DNA from: Anaerolineae bacterium
GTDB lineage: Bacteria; Chloroflexota; Anaerolineae; Aggregatilineales; Phototrophicaceae
DNA: 64,000 bases
Direction: 5' to 3'
NCBI GenBank assembly: GCA_017303635.1
Contig: JAFLCG010000017.1
Coordinates: 51,937-115,936, forward strand
Below, in pieces: positions 23,502-32,217 of this stretch. The notes beneath the pieces are model-generated. The model saw nothing but the letters and a program-made list of their open reading frames with translations, was not told the origin of the DNA and made no database searches. The position numbers and the translations under genes are program-made. The stretch's first letter is position 1. Every line of letters begins with the position of its first letter.

Positions 23502-26204
23502 ATGAAACCGATGACCAGCGCGGAGGCGCGTGCCGCCTTCCTTGACTTCTTTGAAGAAATGGGCCACAAGCAGGTGCACTCGTCTTCCCTGGTGCCCACC
23601 AACGACCCGACCCTGCTCTTCACCAACGCCGGGATGGTGCAATTCAAGGATGTGTTCCTGGGGCAGGATCGGCGGGATTACAAGCGTGCCACCACCTCGC
23701 AGAAGTGTATGCGGGTCTCCGGCAAGCATAATGACCTGGAGAATGTCGGCCCTTCCAACCGCCATCACACCTTCTTTGAAATGCTGGGCAACTTCAGCTT
23801 TGGGGATTATTTCAAACGGGATGCGATCAAGTACGCGTATACCCTGCTGACGGAAGTCTATGGGCTGCCGAAAGAGCGCCTGGCTTTCACGGTCTACGAG
23901 AGCGATGACGAAGCCTATAACATCTGGGTCAACGAAGTCGGGGCAGACCCGAAGCGGGTGGCGCGGCTGGGCCCCAAGACCAACTTCTGGCAAATGGCGG
24001 AAACCGGACCCTGCGGCCCGACCAGCGAGCTTCACTGGGACAAGTACCCGGAACGCGGTGTCGATAACATCATCCCGTCATTGGTGGATGAGGATGACCG
24101 CTTCCTCGAACTCTGGAACCTGGTGTTCATGCAGTTCAACCGCACCCAACCGGACCCGACGCATACGGGTCAGTGGGATGTACCGCTGCCCGCGCCAGGT
24201 GTGGATACCGGCATGGGGCTGGAACGCATCCTGAGTGTGGTCAACGGCGTGACCGCCAATTATGAAACTGACCTCTTCATGCCGATGATCCGCCGCGTCC
24301 AGCAAATGACAGGGCATAGCGATGCCGAGCGCGATGCCAATATCGTGCCCTATCGCGTCATCGCCGATCACATCCGGGCAGCGGTTTTCCTGATTGCAGA
24401 CGGGGTACAGCCGGGTGCCAAAGGCCGCGACTCGGTCTGTCGGTTGGTCATCCGCAGAGCTGCCCGCTTTGGCGAGAAGCTGGGCTTCACCCAACCCTTC
24501 CTGGCGCAGGTGGCAGACTCGGTCATCGACACCATGGGTGGGCATTACACCGAACTGGTCGAACGCGCCGAAGCCATCAAGAAGGTCATCACCCAGGAAG
24601 AAGTCCGCTTCCGGCGGACAATGGATCGGGGTGTGGCCGAGTTGGATGCGATGCTGGACGAACTCCCGGCAGGCGGTACGCTGCCTGGTGAGCGCGCCTT
24701 CTACCTCAAGGCGACGCTGGGCCTGCCCATTCAGGTCATCAAGGACATCGCTGAAGAGCGCGGCTATCACCTCGATGACAGCGGCTTTGCCACTGCCGAA
24801 CAAGAACATGCCGGGGTCAGCGGCGGCGGTCAGGCTATGGGCCGGATCGCCAGCAACGAAGCCTACACCCAACTGCTGGCGGATCTTAAGGCCAACGGTC
24901 AGCTTGGGGAAACAGGTGTCAGTTACAAACCTTACGGCAAGACTAGCCTGAAGACCAAAGTGCTGGCGCTGCTGCAGGATGGTCAGCCTGTCCAGCAAGT
25001 GAACACCGGGGACAAAGTCGAAGTCGTGCTGGCCGAGACTCCTTTCTACGTCGAGTCCGGCGGTCAGGTCAGCGATACCGGCAGCCTCCAGGGCAAAGGC
25101 TGGTCGATTGATGTCGAGGATACGCGCCGCCCGATTGGCGGTTTGATCGTTCACTATGGTGAAGTGGTTGAAGGGCAGCCTCAAGTCGGCAGCGCGGTGA
25201 CAGCGCAGGTTGATGAGGGCCGTCGAGCGGATATCACACGCAATCACACCGCCACTCACCTGCTCCACGCTGCCTTGCGAAATGCGCTGGGGACACATGT
25301 TCAACAGCGGGGTTCGCTGGTCGCACCGGATCGGCTGCGCTTCGACTTTGCCCATGACCAAAAGATGAGTGAAGCCGAGCTGCACACCGTTCAGGAACAG
25401 GTAAACCATATCATCCTATCAAATTATGGTGTGAAAGCAGTCGAAAAACCGCTAGCAGAAGCCCGTGCCGAAGGCGCGATGGCACTCTTCGGCGAGAAGT
25501 ACGGCGAAACTGTCCGCACGATCACCATCGCGCAGGATGACAGCCGCTACAGTTATGAACTTTGTGGTGGTATCCATGTCAATGAAACGGCTGAGATTGG
25601 TTCCTTCATCATCGTCGGGGAAAGCAGCGTCAGCGCCGGAATCCGCCGCGTGGAAGCGCTGACCGGACATGGCGCTGTGGCCTATATCCAGCAGCGGTTA
25701 GGAACCCTCCATCAACTGGCCGGGCATCTAGGCGGCACGCCAGAGAATGCCCTGACCCGCTTGACCGCTCTACAGGATGAACTCAGCGCGGTCAAAAAGC
25801 AGAATGAAAAACTCCAGCGCGAAATCACCCGCGGACGCTTTTTGGAGATGCTCGGCAATTTGGAACAGATCAACAGTGTCCCAGTCCTGATCGCCCGTAT
25901 GGACGACCTGACGATGGACAACCTACGCGAAGTCTCCGACTGGTTCAAGGGAAAGGTCAGCAGCGGTGTGCTGGTGCTGGGCAGCGCACTGGACGACAAG
26001 CCGCAATTGCTGGCGACCGTTAGTGACGACCTGACCAAGAAGGGTCTGCACGCGGGCAATCTGGTCAAGGAAATGGCTGCGGTGGTCGGCGGCGGCGGTG
26101 GTGGCCGCCCCAATATGGCGCAGGCCGGTGGCAAGGACGTGAGCCAATTGGATGCCGCACTGACCAAAGCGCGTGATCTGATCGCCGCATCGTATAAGGC
26201 ATAG
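23502..26204 (+). CDS. alaS: Alanine-tRNA ligase
   Basis: Class II synthetase that charges tRNA-Ala and edits mischarged tRNA, 900 aa from the ATG at 23502 (upstream in-frame codons overlap the promoter). Class II motifs are seen near the start (FLDFFEEMGHKQVHSSSLVP, TNAGMVQFKDVFLG, MRVSGKHNDLENVG). The editing-domain zinc ligands are in TRNHTATHLLHAALRNALG and YELCGGIHV, and the C-terminal oligomerisation part ends with GGGGGGRPNMAQAGGKD. All are intact. The TAG stop is part of the following dispersed repeat. In Firmicutes alaS is followed by ruvX and mltG; here two extra genes intervene. Confidence 0.96.
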   Translation: MKPMTSAEARAAFLDFFEEMGHKQVHSSSLVPTNDPTLLFTNAGMVQFKDVFLGQDRRDYKRATTSQKCMRVSGKHNDLENVGPSNRHHTFFEMLGNFSFGDYFKRDAIKYAYTLLTEVYGLPKERLAFTVYESDDEAYNIWVNEVGADPKRVARLGPKTNFWQMAETGPCGPTSELHWDKYPERGVDNIIPSLVDEDDRFLELWNLVFMQFNRTQPDPTHTGQWDVPLPAPGVDTGMGLERILSVVNGVTANYETDLFMPMIRRVQQMTGHSDAERDANIVPYRVIADHIRAAVFLIADGVQPGAKGRDSVCRLVIRRAARFGEKLGFTQPFLAQVADSVIDTMGGHYTELVERAEAIKKVITQEEVRFRRTMDRGVAELDAMLDELPAGGTLPGERAFYLKATLGLPIQVIKDIAEERGYHLDDSGFATAEQEHAGVSGGGQAMGRIASNEAYTQLLADLKANGQLGETGVSYKPYGKTSLKTKVLALLQDGQPVQQVNTGDKVEVVLAETPFYVESGGQVSDTGSLQGKGWSIDVEDTRRPIGGLIVHYGEVVEGQPQVGSAVTAQVDEGRRADITRNHTATHLLHAALRNALGTHVQQRGSLVAPDRLRFDFAHDQKMSEAELHTVQEQVNHIILSNYGVKAVEKPLAEARAEGAMALFGEKYGETVRTITIAQDDSRYSYELCGGIHVNETAEIGSFIIVGESSVSAGIRRVEALTGHGAVAYIQQRLGTLHQLAGHLGGTPENALTRLTALQDELSAVKKQNEKLQREITRGRFLEMLGNLEQINSVPVLIARMDDLTMDNLREVSDWFKGKVSSGVLVLGSALDDKPQLLATVSDDLTKKGLHAGNLVKEMAAVVGGGGGGRPNMAQAGGKDVSQLDAALTKARDLIAASYKA

Positions 26205-26260
26205 CCCTCACCCCCAGCCCCTCTCCCACATTCCGCCGAAGACGGCGGGGAGAGGGGAGA
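26203..26260. repeat. Dispersed CTCACCCC/GGGAGAGGGG repeat, copy 3
   Basis: AGCCCTCACCCCCAGCCCC then CTCTCCC, inner palindrome CCGCCGAAGACGGCGG, then GGGAGAGGGGAG. Its first bases are the end of the alaS TAG stop. As RNA it folds into one long hairpin. Confidence 0.8.
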
Positions 26261-26291
26261 AGACAAGGCGGAAGGAATTACTGGATCAGCA

Positions 26292-27233
26292 ATGTTCAAA
26301 GGCATCAAACTACATGCAGTTTTCGCGCCGCGGATGCGCGTAGTTTGGATGCTGATGGGTTTGCTTCTATTGGTGGGTTTGCTACGCTCTGTGAGCGTAG
26401 CACAATGTCTTGCAGATACGAAGGACTCAAGTCACTACGTTGGGCAGATTATTTATTCCAATGATGGGTATCTCGAAGTTTTCGATTTTCAAACTCACGA
26501 GACAAGCCAGCACAGAATTGGCAGAGTCATGGCTGATCCAGTTTGGAGTCCAATACAGCAAAACATGGTGGCGTTTGGATGGCGCACACTGTATCTGCTG
26601 GATATTGAAACCAATGAAGCCACTCAGCTGATTCGACACGGCGGCGATCCATCCTGGAGTCCAACTGGAGATGCGCTCGTTTATAAATATAGCGAAAATC
26701 CTCGAGGGCTACACATCCTGGAACTCGCAAATCGTGAAACGCGCTACATCCCTGTTCAAGATGCTAGATCAGATGTCTATCCAATTCAGCCGACATGGAG
26801 TCCAGATGGTCATCTTATCGCGTTTACCAATGACGATGGCGATGGCAACTATAACATCTTCACGATAGATACCGAGTGTCGTGAGAGTACGCAACCTCAA
26901 TGCATTCCGCGGCAGCTTACCGAGTCCACTGGATCGAGCACCTCCCCCAGTTGGAGTCCAAATGGAGATCAAATCGTTTTCGAAAGCGACAGAGACGGTA
27001 CATGGGCGATCTATGTCATGAACAGGGACGGTAACGAAGTCCAAAAGTTAACCGACAATCCTGAAGGCGATTTTGAACCAACCTTCAGCCCGGATGGAAC
27101 CCACATTGCCTTCCGAAGAGATAACGGGAACCCCGGCCCAACCGGGGCTAACATCTATGTCATGCGAACCGACGGCACCGACATTCAATGTATAACATCG
27201 CGGGGTGGTGTAGAACCAGACTGGCACGACTAA
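26292..27233 (+). CDS. Membrane-anchored PD40/WD40-like beta-propeller protein
   Basis: A 313-aa protein with an N-terminal signal-anchor (VVWMLMGLLLLVGLLRSVSV, about residues 18-37) followed by TolB-type PD40 repeats: PVWSPIQQNMVAF, PSWSPTGDALVY, PTWSPDGHLIAFTNDD, PSWSPNGDQIVFESDRDG and PTFSPDGTHIAFRRDNG. These blades are predicted to lie outside the cytoplasmic membrane. Such propellers bind proteins or glycans; the function here is unknown. The gene is slightly more AT-rich than alaS before it. It sits between alaS and the ruvX-mltG group, directly behind a dispersed repeat, which suggests insertion into an older gene cluster. Confidence 0.8.
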   Translation: MFKGIKLHAVFAPRMRVVWMLMGLLLLVGLLRSVSVAQCLADTKDSSHYVGQIIYSNDGYLEVFDFQTHETSQHRIGRVMADPVWSPIQQNMVAFGWRTLYLLDIETNEATQLIRHGGDPSWSPTGDALVYKYSENPRGLHILELANRETRYIPVQDARSDVYPIQPTWSPDGHLIAFTNDDGDGNYNIFTIDTECRESTQPQCIPRQLTESTGSSTSPSWSPNGDQIVFESDRDGTWAIYVMNRDGNEVQKLTDNPEGDFEPTFSPDGTHIAFRRDNGNPGPTGANIYVMRTDGTDIQCITSRGGVEPDWHD

Positions 27234-27342
27234 TCACCGCATAATGCCCGTTTACCATCGAATGGGTATGAAGTGATAAAATGACTCATTGTTATTGACT
27301 GGAACTATGATGCGGTGTTTATCTTTGATTTCTCAATAAGTA

Positions 27343-27369
27343 TTTGCGAGATAAGACATATCAATCGCA
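27343..27369 (+). promoter_or_regulatory. Imperfect hairpin before the baseplate-J-like gene
   Basis: TTGCGA-GATA and TATC-AA-TCGCAA form a stem with a two-base bulge and the loop AGACA, about 20 bases before the ATG at 27388. It may be a leader hairpin or a protein site. Confidence 0.3.
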
Positions 27370-27387
27370 AGTGTAGCAGGGTGATGA

Positions 27388-28959
27388 ATGGCAAAAGACC
27401 GTCCCGAATACATTCAACTGGACACCTCCGACGATGTGACCTCCGTTCGGGATCGGTTGTCGTTCCACCGCGGCAACCGTGTGCTGCTGATCTGGCCAGA
27501 GGACGGTACTGTCCTCACGCGCAAGCTCGACCTGGTGCTCACACAACGAGAAGCCATGCGCCGTTCGATCCGACTAGCGCTGGTGACGCATGATCCGCAA
27601 GTGATCCAACACGCGCAGGAGCTCAACATCAGTACCTTCGAGACCATTGGCAGCAGTGAACGCGCCAAATGGCGGCGAGGGCGCTCCAAGGTCTTCACCA
27701 CCCGTTGGCAAAAGCCGAAGGACGAACCGATCCCGGATGATCTGAAAGAAGTTGCCAGCCGCATTTACGCGGAAGAAAGTGCCATCGCCGCTCGCTGGCG
27801 CATCGCCCGGCGGATCGGCATGACCGTACTGCTGCTGGCAATGGTCATCGGACTAACCTACGTTTTTCTCCCCGGTGCAACCGTCGTCATCGTCCCTGCA
27901 CAGAGCAGGCTGGAGGCCAATGCCAATATCGTGGCCGAGCCTGGTGCGAGCGGAGTCGATCTGGAAAATAGGATCATCCCTTCGACCCGTATCAGTGTGG
28001 AAGTCAGTGACAGTGGCACCACTGAAACAACCGGCATTCTGGAACAAGGGGAAGCCCCAGCAACGGGTTCCGTCGTCTTCATTAATCTGACTGACAATCC
28101 GGTAACGATCCCGGCAGGCACCATTGTGGTCACATCAGCCGGATTGCCGATCCAGTTCCAAACCACGCAGGCAGTCGAACTGGCCGGCGGACAGGGCTTA
28201 CAGATCGAAGTGCCGATTGAGGCCCTTTCTACGTCTTCCGGCGCGGGCGGCAATGTCGAAAGTGGTGTGATCAATACCGTGAGTGGGCCGCTGGCGCAGG
28301 TCGTCTCGGTTCGCAATCTGGCCCCGACCACAGGCGGCACACTCCGGCAACAAAAAGCAGTTACCGTCGATGACCAGGTGCGTTTGTTGACCAGCCTACG
28401 CCAGCAGTTACAATCCCGCGCCTACCTGGAAATGCAATCCAGCCTGAACGACAGTCAGTGCCTCGTCATTCAGACCATCCGTATCGCAGAAGAACGCAGC
28501 GACTGGATGACCTTTAGTGCCGAACCAGACCAGGTAGCCGATACCCTCTCGCTCACTATGCGCGCGGTGGTTGACGCCCGCGCATTCGAGGAACGGTTGG
28601 GTCAGCAGATCATCTACGCGCAGCTTTCTGCCCAGGTACAGGAAGGGCAGTTCATCCGTCCTGAAACACTCCAGTACGCCACCTGCGCGGATATCGCGAT
28701 CGGTGCCGCCGATCCCAACACCGGTCGCCTGGAACTTACCATGAATGGCAGCGGCGTCGTCAGCAGTCAGGTCAATCTGGAAGCCATCCGTAACACCATC
28801 GCAGGCCGCACGATCGAGGATGCCGTTGCATATCTGGTCAGCGAATATCAACTGCAACCCGGCATTCCACCACAAATCACCGTTACACCGGATTGGTTTG
28901 GCACCCTGCCGCTCATCCCGCTGCGGATTACGGTGGTCGCCGGGGAAATCCCGGCATGA
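27388..28959 (+). CDS. Membrane-anchored baseplate-J-like protein
   Basis: A 523-aa protein with three parts. Residues 1-135 are soluble and cytosolic (VRDRLSFHRGNRVLLIWPED and LALVTHDPQVIQHAQELNI look like a small alpha/beta domain). A single membrane helix follows (IGMTVLLLAMVIGLTYVFL, about 143-161). The remaining ~360 residues are beta-rich and outside, with segments like GSVVFINLTDNPVTIPAGTI and SGAGGNVESGVINTV that are typical of baseplate J/gp47-like proteins found chromosomally in Chloroflexota and Actinobacteria. No other phage or contractile-injection genes are near. Its TGA stop overlaps the ruvX ATG (ATGA), so the two are translationally coupled. Confidence 0.72.
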   Translation: MAKDRPEYIQLDTSDDVTSVRDRLSFHRGNRVLLIWPEDGTVLTRKLDLVLTQREAMRRSIRLALVTHDPQVIQHAQELNISTFETIGSSERAKWRRGRSKVFTTRWQKPKDEPIPDDLKEVASRIYAEESAIAARWRIARRIGMTVLLLAMVIGLTYVFLPGATVVIVPAQSRLEANANIVAEPGASGVDLENRIIPSTRISVEVSDSGTTETTGILEQGEAPATGSVVFINLTDNPVTIPAGTIVVTSAGLPIQFQTTQAVELAGGQGLQIEVPIEALSTSSGAGGNVESGVINTVSGPLAQVVSVRNLAPTTGGTLRQQKAVTVDDQVRLLTSLRQQLQSRAYLEMQSSLNDSQCLVIQTIRIAEERSDWMTFSAEPDQVADTLSLTMRAVVDARAFEERLGQQIIYAQLSAQVQEGQFIRPETLQYATCADIAIGAADPNTGRLELTMNGSGVVSSQVNLEAIRNTIAGRTIEDAVAYLVSEYQLQPGIPPQITVTPDWFGTLPLIPLRITVVAGEIPA

Positions 28960-29423
28960 ATAACGGTCGGTTGATGGGTATCGATCAGGGATTGAAGCGC
29001 ATCGGCGTGGCGGTCAGCGACCCTACCTGGCTGGTTGCCAAAGAACTGACCATCATCAAGCGCACCAGCAAACAGGCCGATTTCGCCCGCCTCCAGCAGA
29101 TCATCACCGAGCAAAAAGTCGCCGCCCTGGTGGTGGGCATTCCGACCAAACACCTACCCGATGAGGTCTACACCCAGGCGGATTCGATCCGCCGCTGGGT
29201 CGATCATCTGACAACGGCCATCCCACTGCCCATTACGCTCTGGGATGAACACCTGACTAGCGCCGATGCCCGGGAACTCTCCATCCGCCAGCGGCGCGGC
29301 CCACGTGATCCAATTGACGATCTGGCCGCCCGCCTCATGCTGCAAAGCTTTCTGGATGCACTGCGCGATGGGTTGGCACCGCATCCGCTCCATCCGGCCC
29401 CTCATAATCAACCTTTGGAGTAA
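28956..29423 (+). CDS. ruvX: Holliday junction resolvase RuvX/YqgF
   Basis: RNase H-fold nuclease family protein, 155 aa, involved in Holliday junction resolution or 16S rRNA 5' processing in characterised bacteria. Motifs are MGIDQGLKRIGVAVSD (catalytic Asp), ALVVGIPT, LWDEHLTSADA (Glu) and DDLAARLMLQSFL with the last acidic residue. The ATG at 28956 overlaps the previous stop; the frame extends further upstream but the family motif fixes this start. It is followed after 3 bp by mltG, a pairing that is conserved in other phyla next to alaS. Confidence 0.9.
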   Translation: MNNGRLMGIDQGLKRIGVAVSDPTWLVAKELTIIKRTSKQADFARLQQIITEQKVAALVVGIPTKHLPDEVYTQADSIRRWVDHLTTAIPLPITLWDEHLTSADARELSIRQRRGPRDPIDDLAARLMLQSFLDALRDGLAPHPLHPAPHNQPLE

Positions 29424-29426
29424 TTT

Positions 29427-30548
29427 TTGAGCCGCCTCATCCGCTTGATCATTATCGTTGGCTTACTGGGTGGATTTGTGCTCGGCGTTTGTGGAGCCAT
29501 GCTCTATATCATCTCCGGCGGGCAACCCATCGACTGGGTACAGAAGCAATTCGCTCAATTCACACTCGCCAGCCGTGTCGACGACCTGAATCGCGCAAGC
29601 CTGCCCGGTGATACCACACCGCTGCGCTTCACCATCAATCCGGGGGATACGCCGCGTATCATCGGCCAGAATCTGGTCAGTGCTGGCTTGATTGAAGATG
29701 CCGGACTCTTTGTCGATTACGTCCGCGCCAACGAGATTGACCGCCAATTGCAGGCAGCCACCTATTTCCTGAGCCGAGGCCAAAACCTGCGCGAGATTGC
29801 CGCGTCCTTGCAGGATGCCTCCGCCAGTCAAATCCGTTTTGGCTTCGCGGAAGGCACCCGCCTGGAACAAATCGCCGCCTTGATCGATAGCCCGGACTAT
29901 CGCCCTTACTTTTTGTTCAGCGGCACCGAGTTTCTCTCGGTCGTAGGCTTGGGAGCTGCGGGTCAGCTCGATCTTTCACTGCTCCAGGCATGGGGCATTC
30001 CTCCTTCGGCATCGCTCGAAGGCTTTCTTTATCCTGATACCTACAGCCTCTCGCCCAACACAACCGCCGTTGATCTGCGGAATACGCTGCTCGCCAACTT
30101 CCAGCAGCGCGTAAGCCCGCAGCTTATCGCCGATGCCGCTGCTCAGGGTTTGAGCCTGTATCAGGTGGTCACGCTGGCTTCAATCATTCAACGGGAAGCC
30201 CTCCACGCAGATGAGCATCCGCTGATCGCCAGCGCCTACCGCAACCGCCTGCAAATCGGCATGAAGCTGGATGCCGACCCAACGATTCAGTATGCCATCG
30301 GTTTCCGGGATGGGACGTGGTGGCCGCGCATCACCGCTGCCGAATACACCAGTGTCGTCCATCCCTATAACACTTACCTGAACACGGGCTTTCCACCTGG
30401 CCCGATTGCCAGTCCCGGCCTGAGCGCGATTCAAGCGGCGGTTTACCCTGCTGAATCGGCTTACTTCTTCTTCCGTGCCGATTGCCGCAGCGATGGTTAT
30501 CATGATTTCGCTGTGACCTACGAGGAGCATCTGGCGAACGGGTGTTAG
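29427..30548 (+). CDS. mltG: Endolytic peptidoglycan transglycosylase MltG (YceG)
   Basis: Membrane-anchored lytic transglycosylase that cuts nascent glycan strands, 373 aa. The N-terminal anchor is LIIIVGLLGGFVLGVCGAML (about 6-25), then a LysM-like region (FTINPGDTPRIIGQNLVSAG), then the catalytic domain with the active Glu in ASIIQREA (near 254) and the conserved LDADPTIQYAIG and PPGPIASPGLSAIQAA. The start is TTG at 29427 with GGAG seven bases upstream; no ATG fits. It lies 3 bp after ruvX and is probably in the same operon. Confidence 0.93.
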   Translation: MSRLIRLIIIVGLLGGFVLGVCGAMLYIISGGQPIDWVQKQFAQFTLASRVDDLNRASLPGDTTPLRFTINPGDTPRIIGQNLVSAGLIEDAGLFVDYVRANEIDRQLQAATYFLSRGQNLREIAASLQDASASQIRFGFAEGTRLEQIAALIDSPDYRPYFLFSGTEFLSVVGLGAAGQLDLSLLQAWGIPPSASLEGFLYPDTYSLSPNTTAVDLRNTLLANFQQRVSPQLIADAAAQGLSLYQVVTLASIIQREALHADEHPLIASAYRNRLQIGMKLDADPTIQYAIGFRDGTWWPRITAAEYTSVVHPYNTYLNTGFPPGPIASPGLSAIQAAVYPAESAYFFFRADCRSDGYHDFAVTYEEHLANGC

Positions 30549-30602
30549 TCAAGGTGATTGATGGTCAGTGATTAGTGAATATACAGGTGATGAGGTGACG
30601 AG

Positions 30603-31466
30603 ATGATGGGTAGGGACGCGAATAATCGCGCCCGATGTACGCTGATTGCTTTAGTGGCAATCCTGCTAGTTGGTTGCGGCACCGCCACGCCCCCCCTCAC
30701 CCGCATTGCCCTGCTGGCCCCGTTTGAGGGGCGCTACCGGGAAGTCGGCTACAATGCCTACTATGCTGCCCTGCTCGCCCTGATTGAGTCGGATGCCCGT
30801 CACACCGAATTGGTCGCCATCGATGATGGAGGCACATCGGCAACGGCTGCCCAACGTGCTGCTGCACTGGCGCGTGACCCGTTGGTCAAAGGGGTGATCA
30901 TTCTCGGGTATGCTGCTGCGGATTCAGCGGTGCAAGCCGCCTACCCTAATCTACCTGTGCTCATTGTCGGCAATTGGGCAACCGGTGTCTATGCGGACAA
31001 TGTCTTCATCCTCAGCAGCCCACAGATCAATGATCAACTGACCACCTTGCCGCAGGTTGAACTGACGGATGCTGCCCGGCTCGATAGTCCAGTCGTCGGG
31101 AGCGACGTTTTCGCGCTGGAAGGCTATCGCGCACTCGCCCCGAACTGGAGCAGCAGCACCATCCTCAGTAGTAGCCTAGCACCAGAACCCGACTTCCGAG
31201 GGCGCTACGCGCAACTGGGGCAATTCGTGCCACAGCCAGGTCTGCTAGCAACCCTGACTTACGATGCCGTCCAGATGATGCTAAAGGCAAGCCAGGCCCC
31301 TAGCCCGGTAGACTATCTCACTAGCAGTACCTATGAGGGTATCAACGGGCCTATTCGTTTTGCGGATGGCTACTGGGCAGATGCACCCCTTAACACATAT
31401 CGCTACGAGCCAGAGTGCGGTGCTCCCGGTGTCGAGGTGTGTTTCATCCGTGTTGATACCAACTGA
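30603..31466 (+). CDS. Lipoprotein with type 1 periplasmic-binding fold
   Basis: A 287-aa exported lipoprotein. The N-terminal signal ends with the lipobox LLVGC (Cys near residue 25). The mature part resembles the branched-chain amino acid type of solute-binding proteins: RIALLAPFEGRYREVGYNAY at the start, GVIILGYAAADSAVQAAYP for the middle strand, and LATLTYDAVQMMLKA near the C-terminus. It is shorter than typical members (~350-400 aa), so part of the second lobe is reduced. No ABC permease genes are near. It follows mltG by 54 bp on the same strand. Confidence 0.72.
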   Translation: MMGRDANNRARCTLIALVAILLVGCGTATPPLTRIALLAPFEGRYREVGYNAYYAALLALIESDARHTELVAIDDGGTSATAAQRAAALARDPLVKGVIILGYAAADSAVQAAYPNLPVLIVGNWATGVYADNVFILSSPQINDQLTTLPQVELTDAARLDSPVVGSDVFALEGYRALAPNWSSSTILSSSLAPEPDFRGRYAQLGQFVPQPGLLATLTYDAVQMMLKASQAPSPVDYLTSSTYEGINGPIRFADGYWADAPLNTYRYEPECGAPGVEVCFIRVDTN

Positions 31467-31528
31467 AGTAGGATTTGTAGTTCTGGTTGCGTCAAGGCGA
31501 GGACTATGGATTACATCAGGATGCCGTC

Positions 31529-32134
31529 ATGATTGTCATCGTGTTCACCGTCATTGCCTTCGCTGTTATCCACAGTATCCTCGCGCAGAACCGCGTGAAA
31601 GATTCCATCCGAGCACGCATGGGCGAACGCGCTTACCTCGGCCTGTATCGAATCCTGTATAACATCCTGGCTGTATTGACACTGGCGCCCGCGCTGGTCG
31701 CCATCGCCTTCACACCCAGCCCGATCATCTGGCGCGTGGAGGGCATCCCAGCAGTGCTGCTGGTCGGCCTGCAAGGCATTGGACTGGTTGGACTAACGGT
31801 ATCCCTGCTGCAAACCGATATACTCCGCTTCGGTGGCGTCACCCAGTTGATGGCCTGGCTGAGCGACCAACCCCTGCCCTTGCCGCCGGAGTCGCTCCGC
31901 ACTGATGGTGTCTACGCGCTGGTGCGGCACCCGTTGTATCTGTTTTCGCTCCTGATGCTCTGGCCCATGGCAGTCATGACCGAGAGCCTGCTGGCCTTTA
32001 ACATCGCCGCAACAGCCTATTTCGTGATTGGTTCAATTATCGAAGAACGCCGGATGGTCAACGACTTCGGGGAGCCTTATATCCGGTATCGGCAAAATGT
32101 CCCTTGGTTGTTCCCATTTGTAAAAAAAGTGTGA
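31529..32134 (+). CDS. Isoprenylcysteine methyltransferase-like membrane protein
   Basis: A 201-aa polytopic protein with about five hydrophobic helices. The C-terminus has the ICMT/PEMT-type block: LVRHPLYLFSLLML then IIEERRMVNDFGEPYIRYRQ, in which the His, Glu-Glu-Arg and Tyr/Arg residues form the SAM site in family members. The upstream half also resembles NnrU-like proteins. The ATG at 31529 with AGGA upstream is preferred over an in-frame ATG at 31487 because it begins directly with the first membrane helix. The methyl acceptor is unknown. Confidence 0.78.
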   Translation: MIVIVFTVIAFAVIHSILAQNRVKDSIRARMGERAYLGLYRILYNILAVLTLAPALVAIAFTPSPIIWRVEGIPAVLLVGLQGIGLVGLTVSLLQTDILRFGGVTQLMAWLSDQPLPLPPESLRTDGVYALVRHPLYLFSLLMLWPMAVMTESLLAFNIAATAYFVIGSIIEERRMVNDFGEPYIRYRQNVPWLFPFVKKV

Positions 32135-32217
32135 TTCAGCAATCTCTCACTTGAGAAGCAACCACGATTGCGTGACAATCTGACAAAGTTGTGCCTGCAT
32201 GTACAAAGGTAGTAACC

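Noticed and set aside
24078..25409. A 443-codon minus-strand frame opposite alaS
   Set aside because: It is a shadow of alaS; His/Asp/Gly-rich composition follows from the reversed codons and no motif is present.
28893..28955. Longer ruvX start inside the previous gene
   Set aside because: The RuvX motif begins right after the ATG at 28956, which overlaps the previous stop in the usual ATGA manner.
27388..28959. Prophage or contractile injection system suggested by the baseplate-J-like protein
   Set aside because: There are no tail, sheath, integrase or lysis genes nearby and the protein has a membrane anchor, so it is a chromosomal membrane protein.
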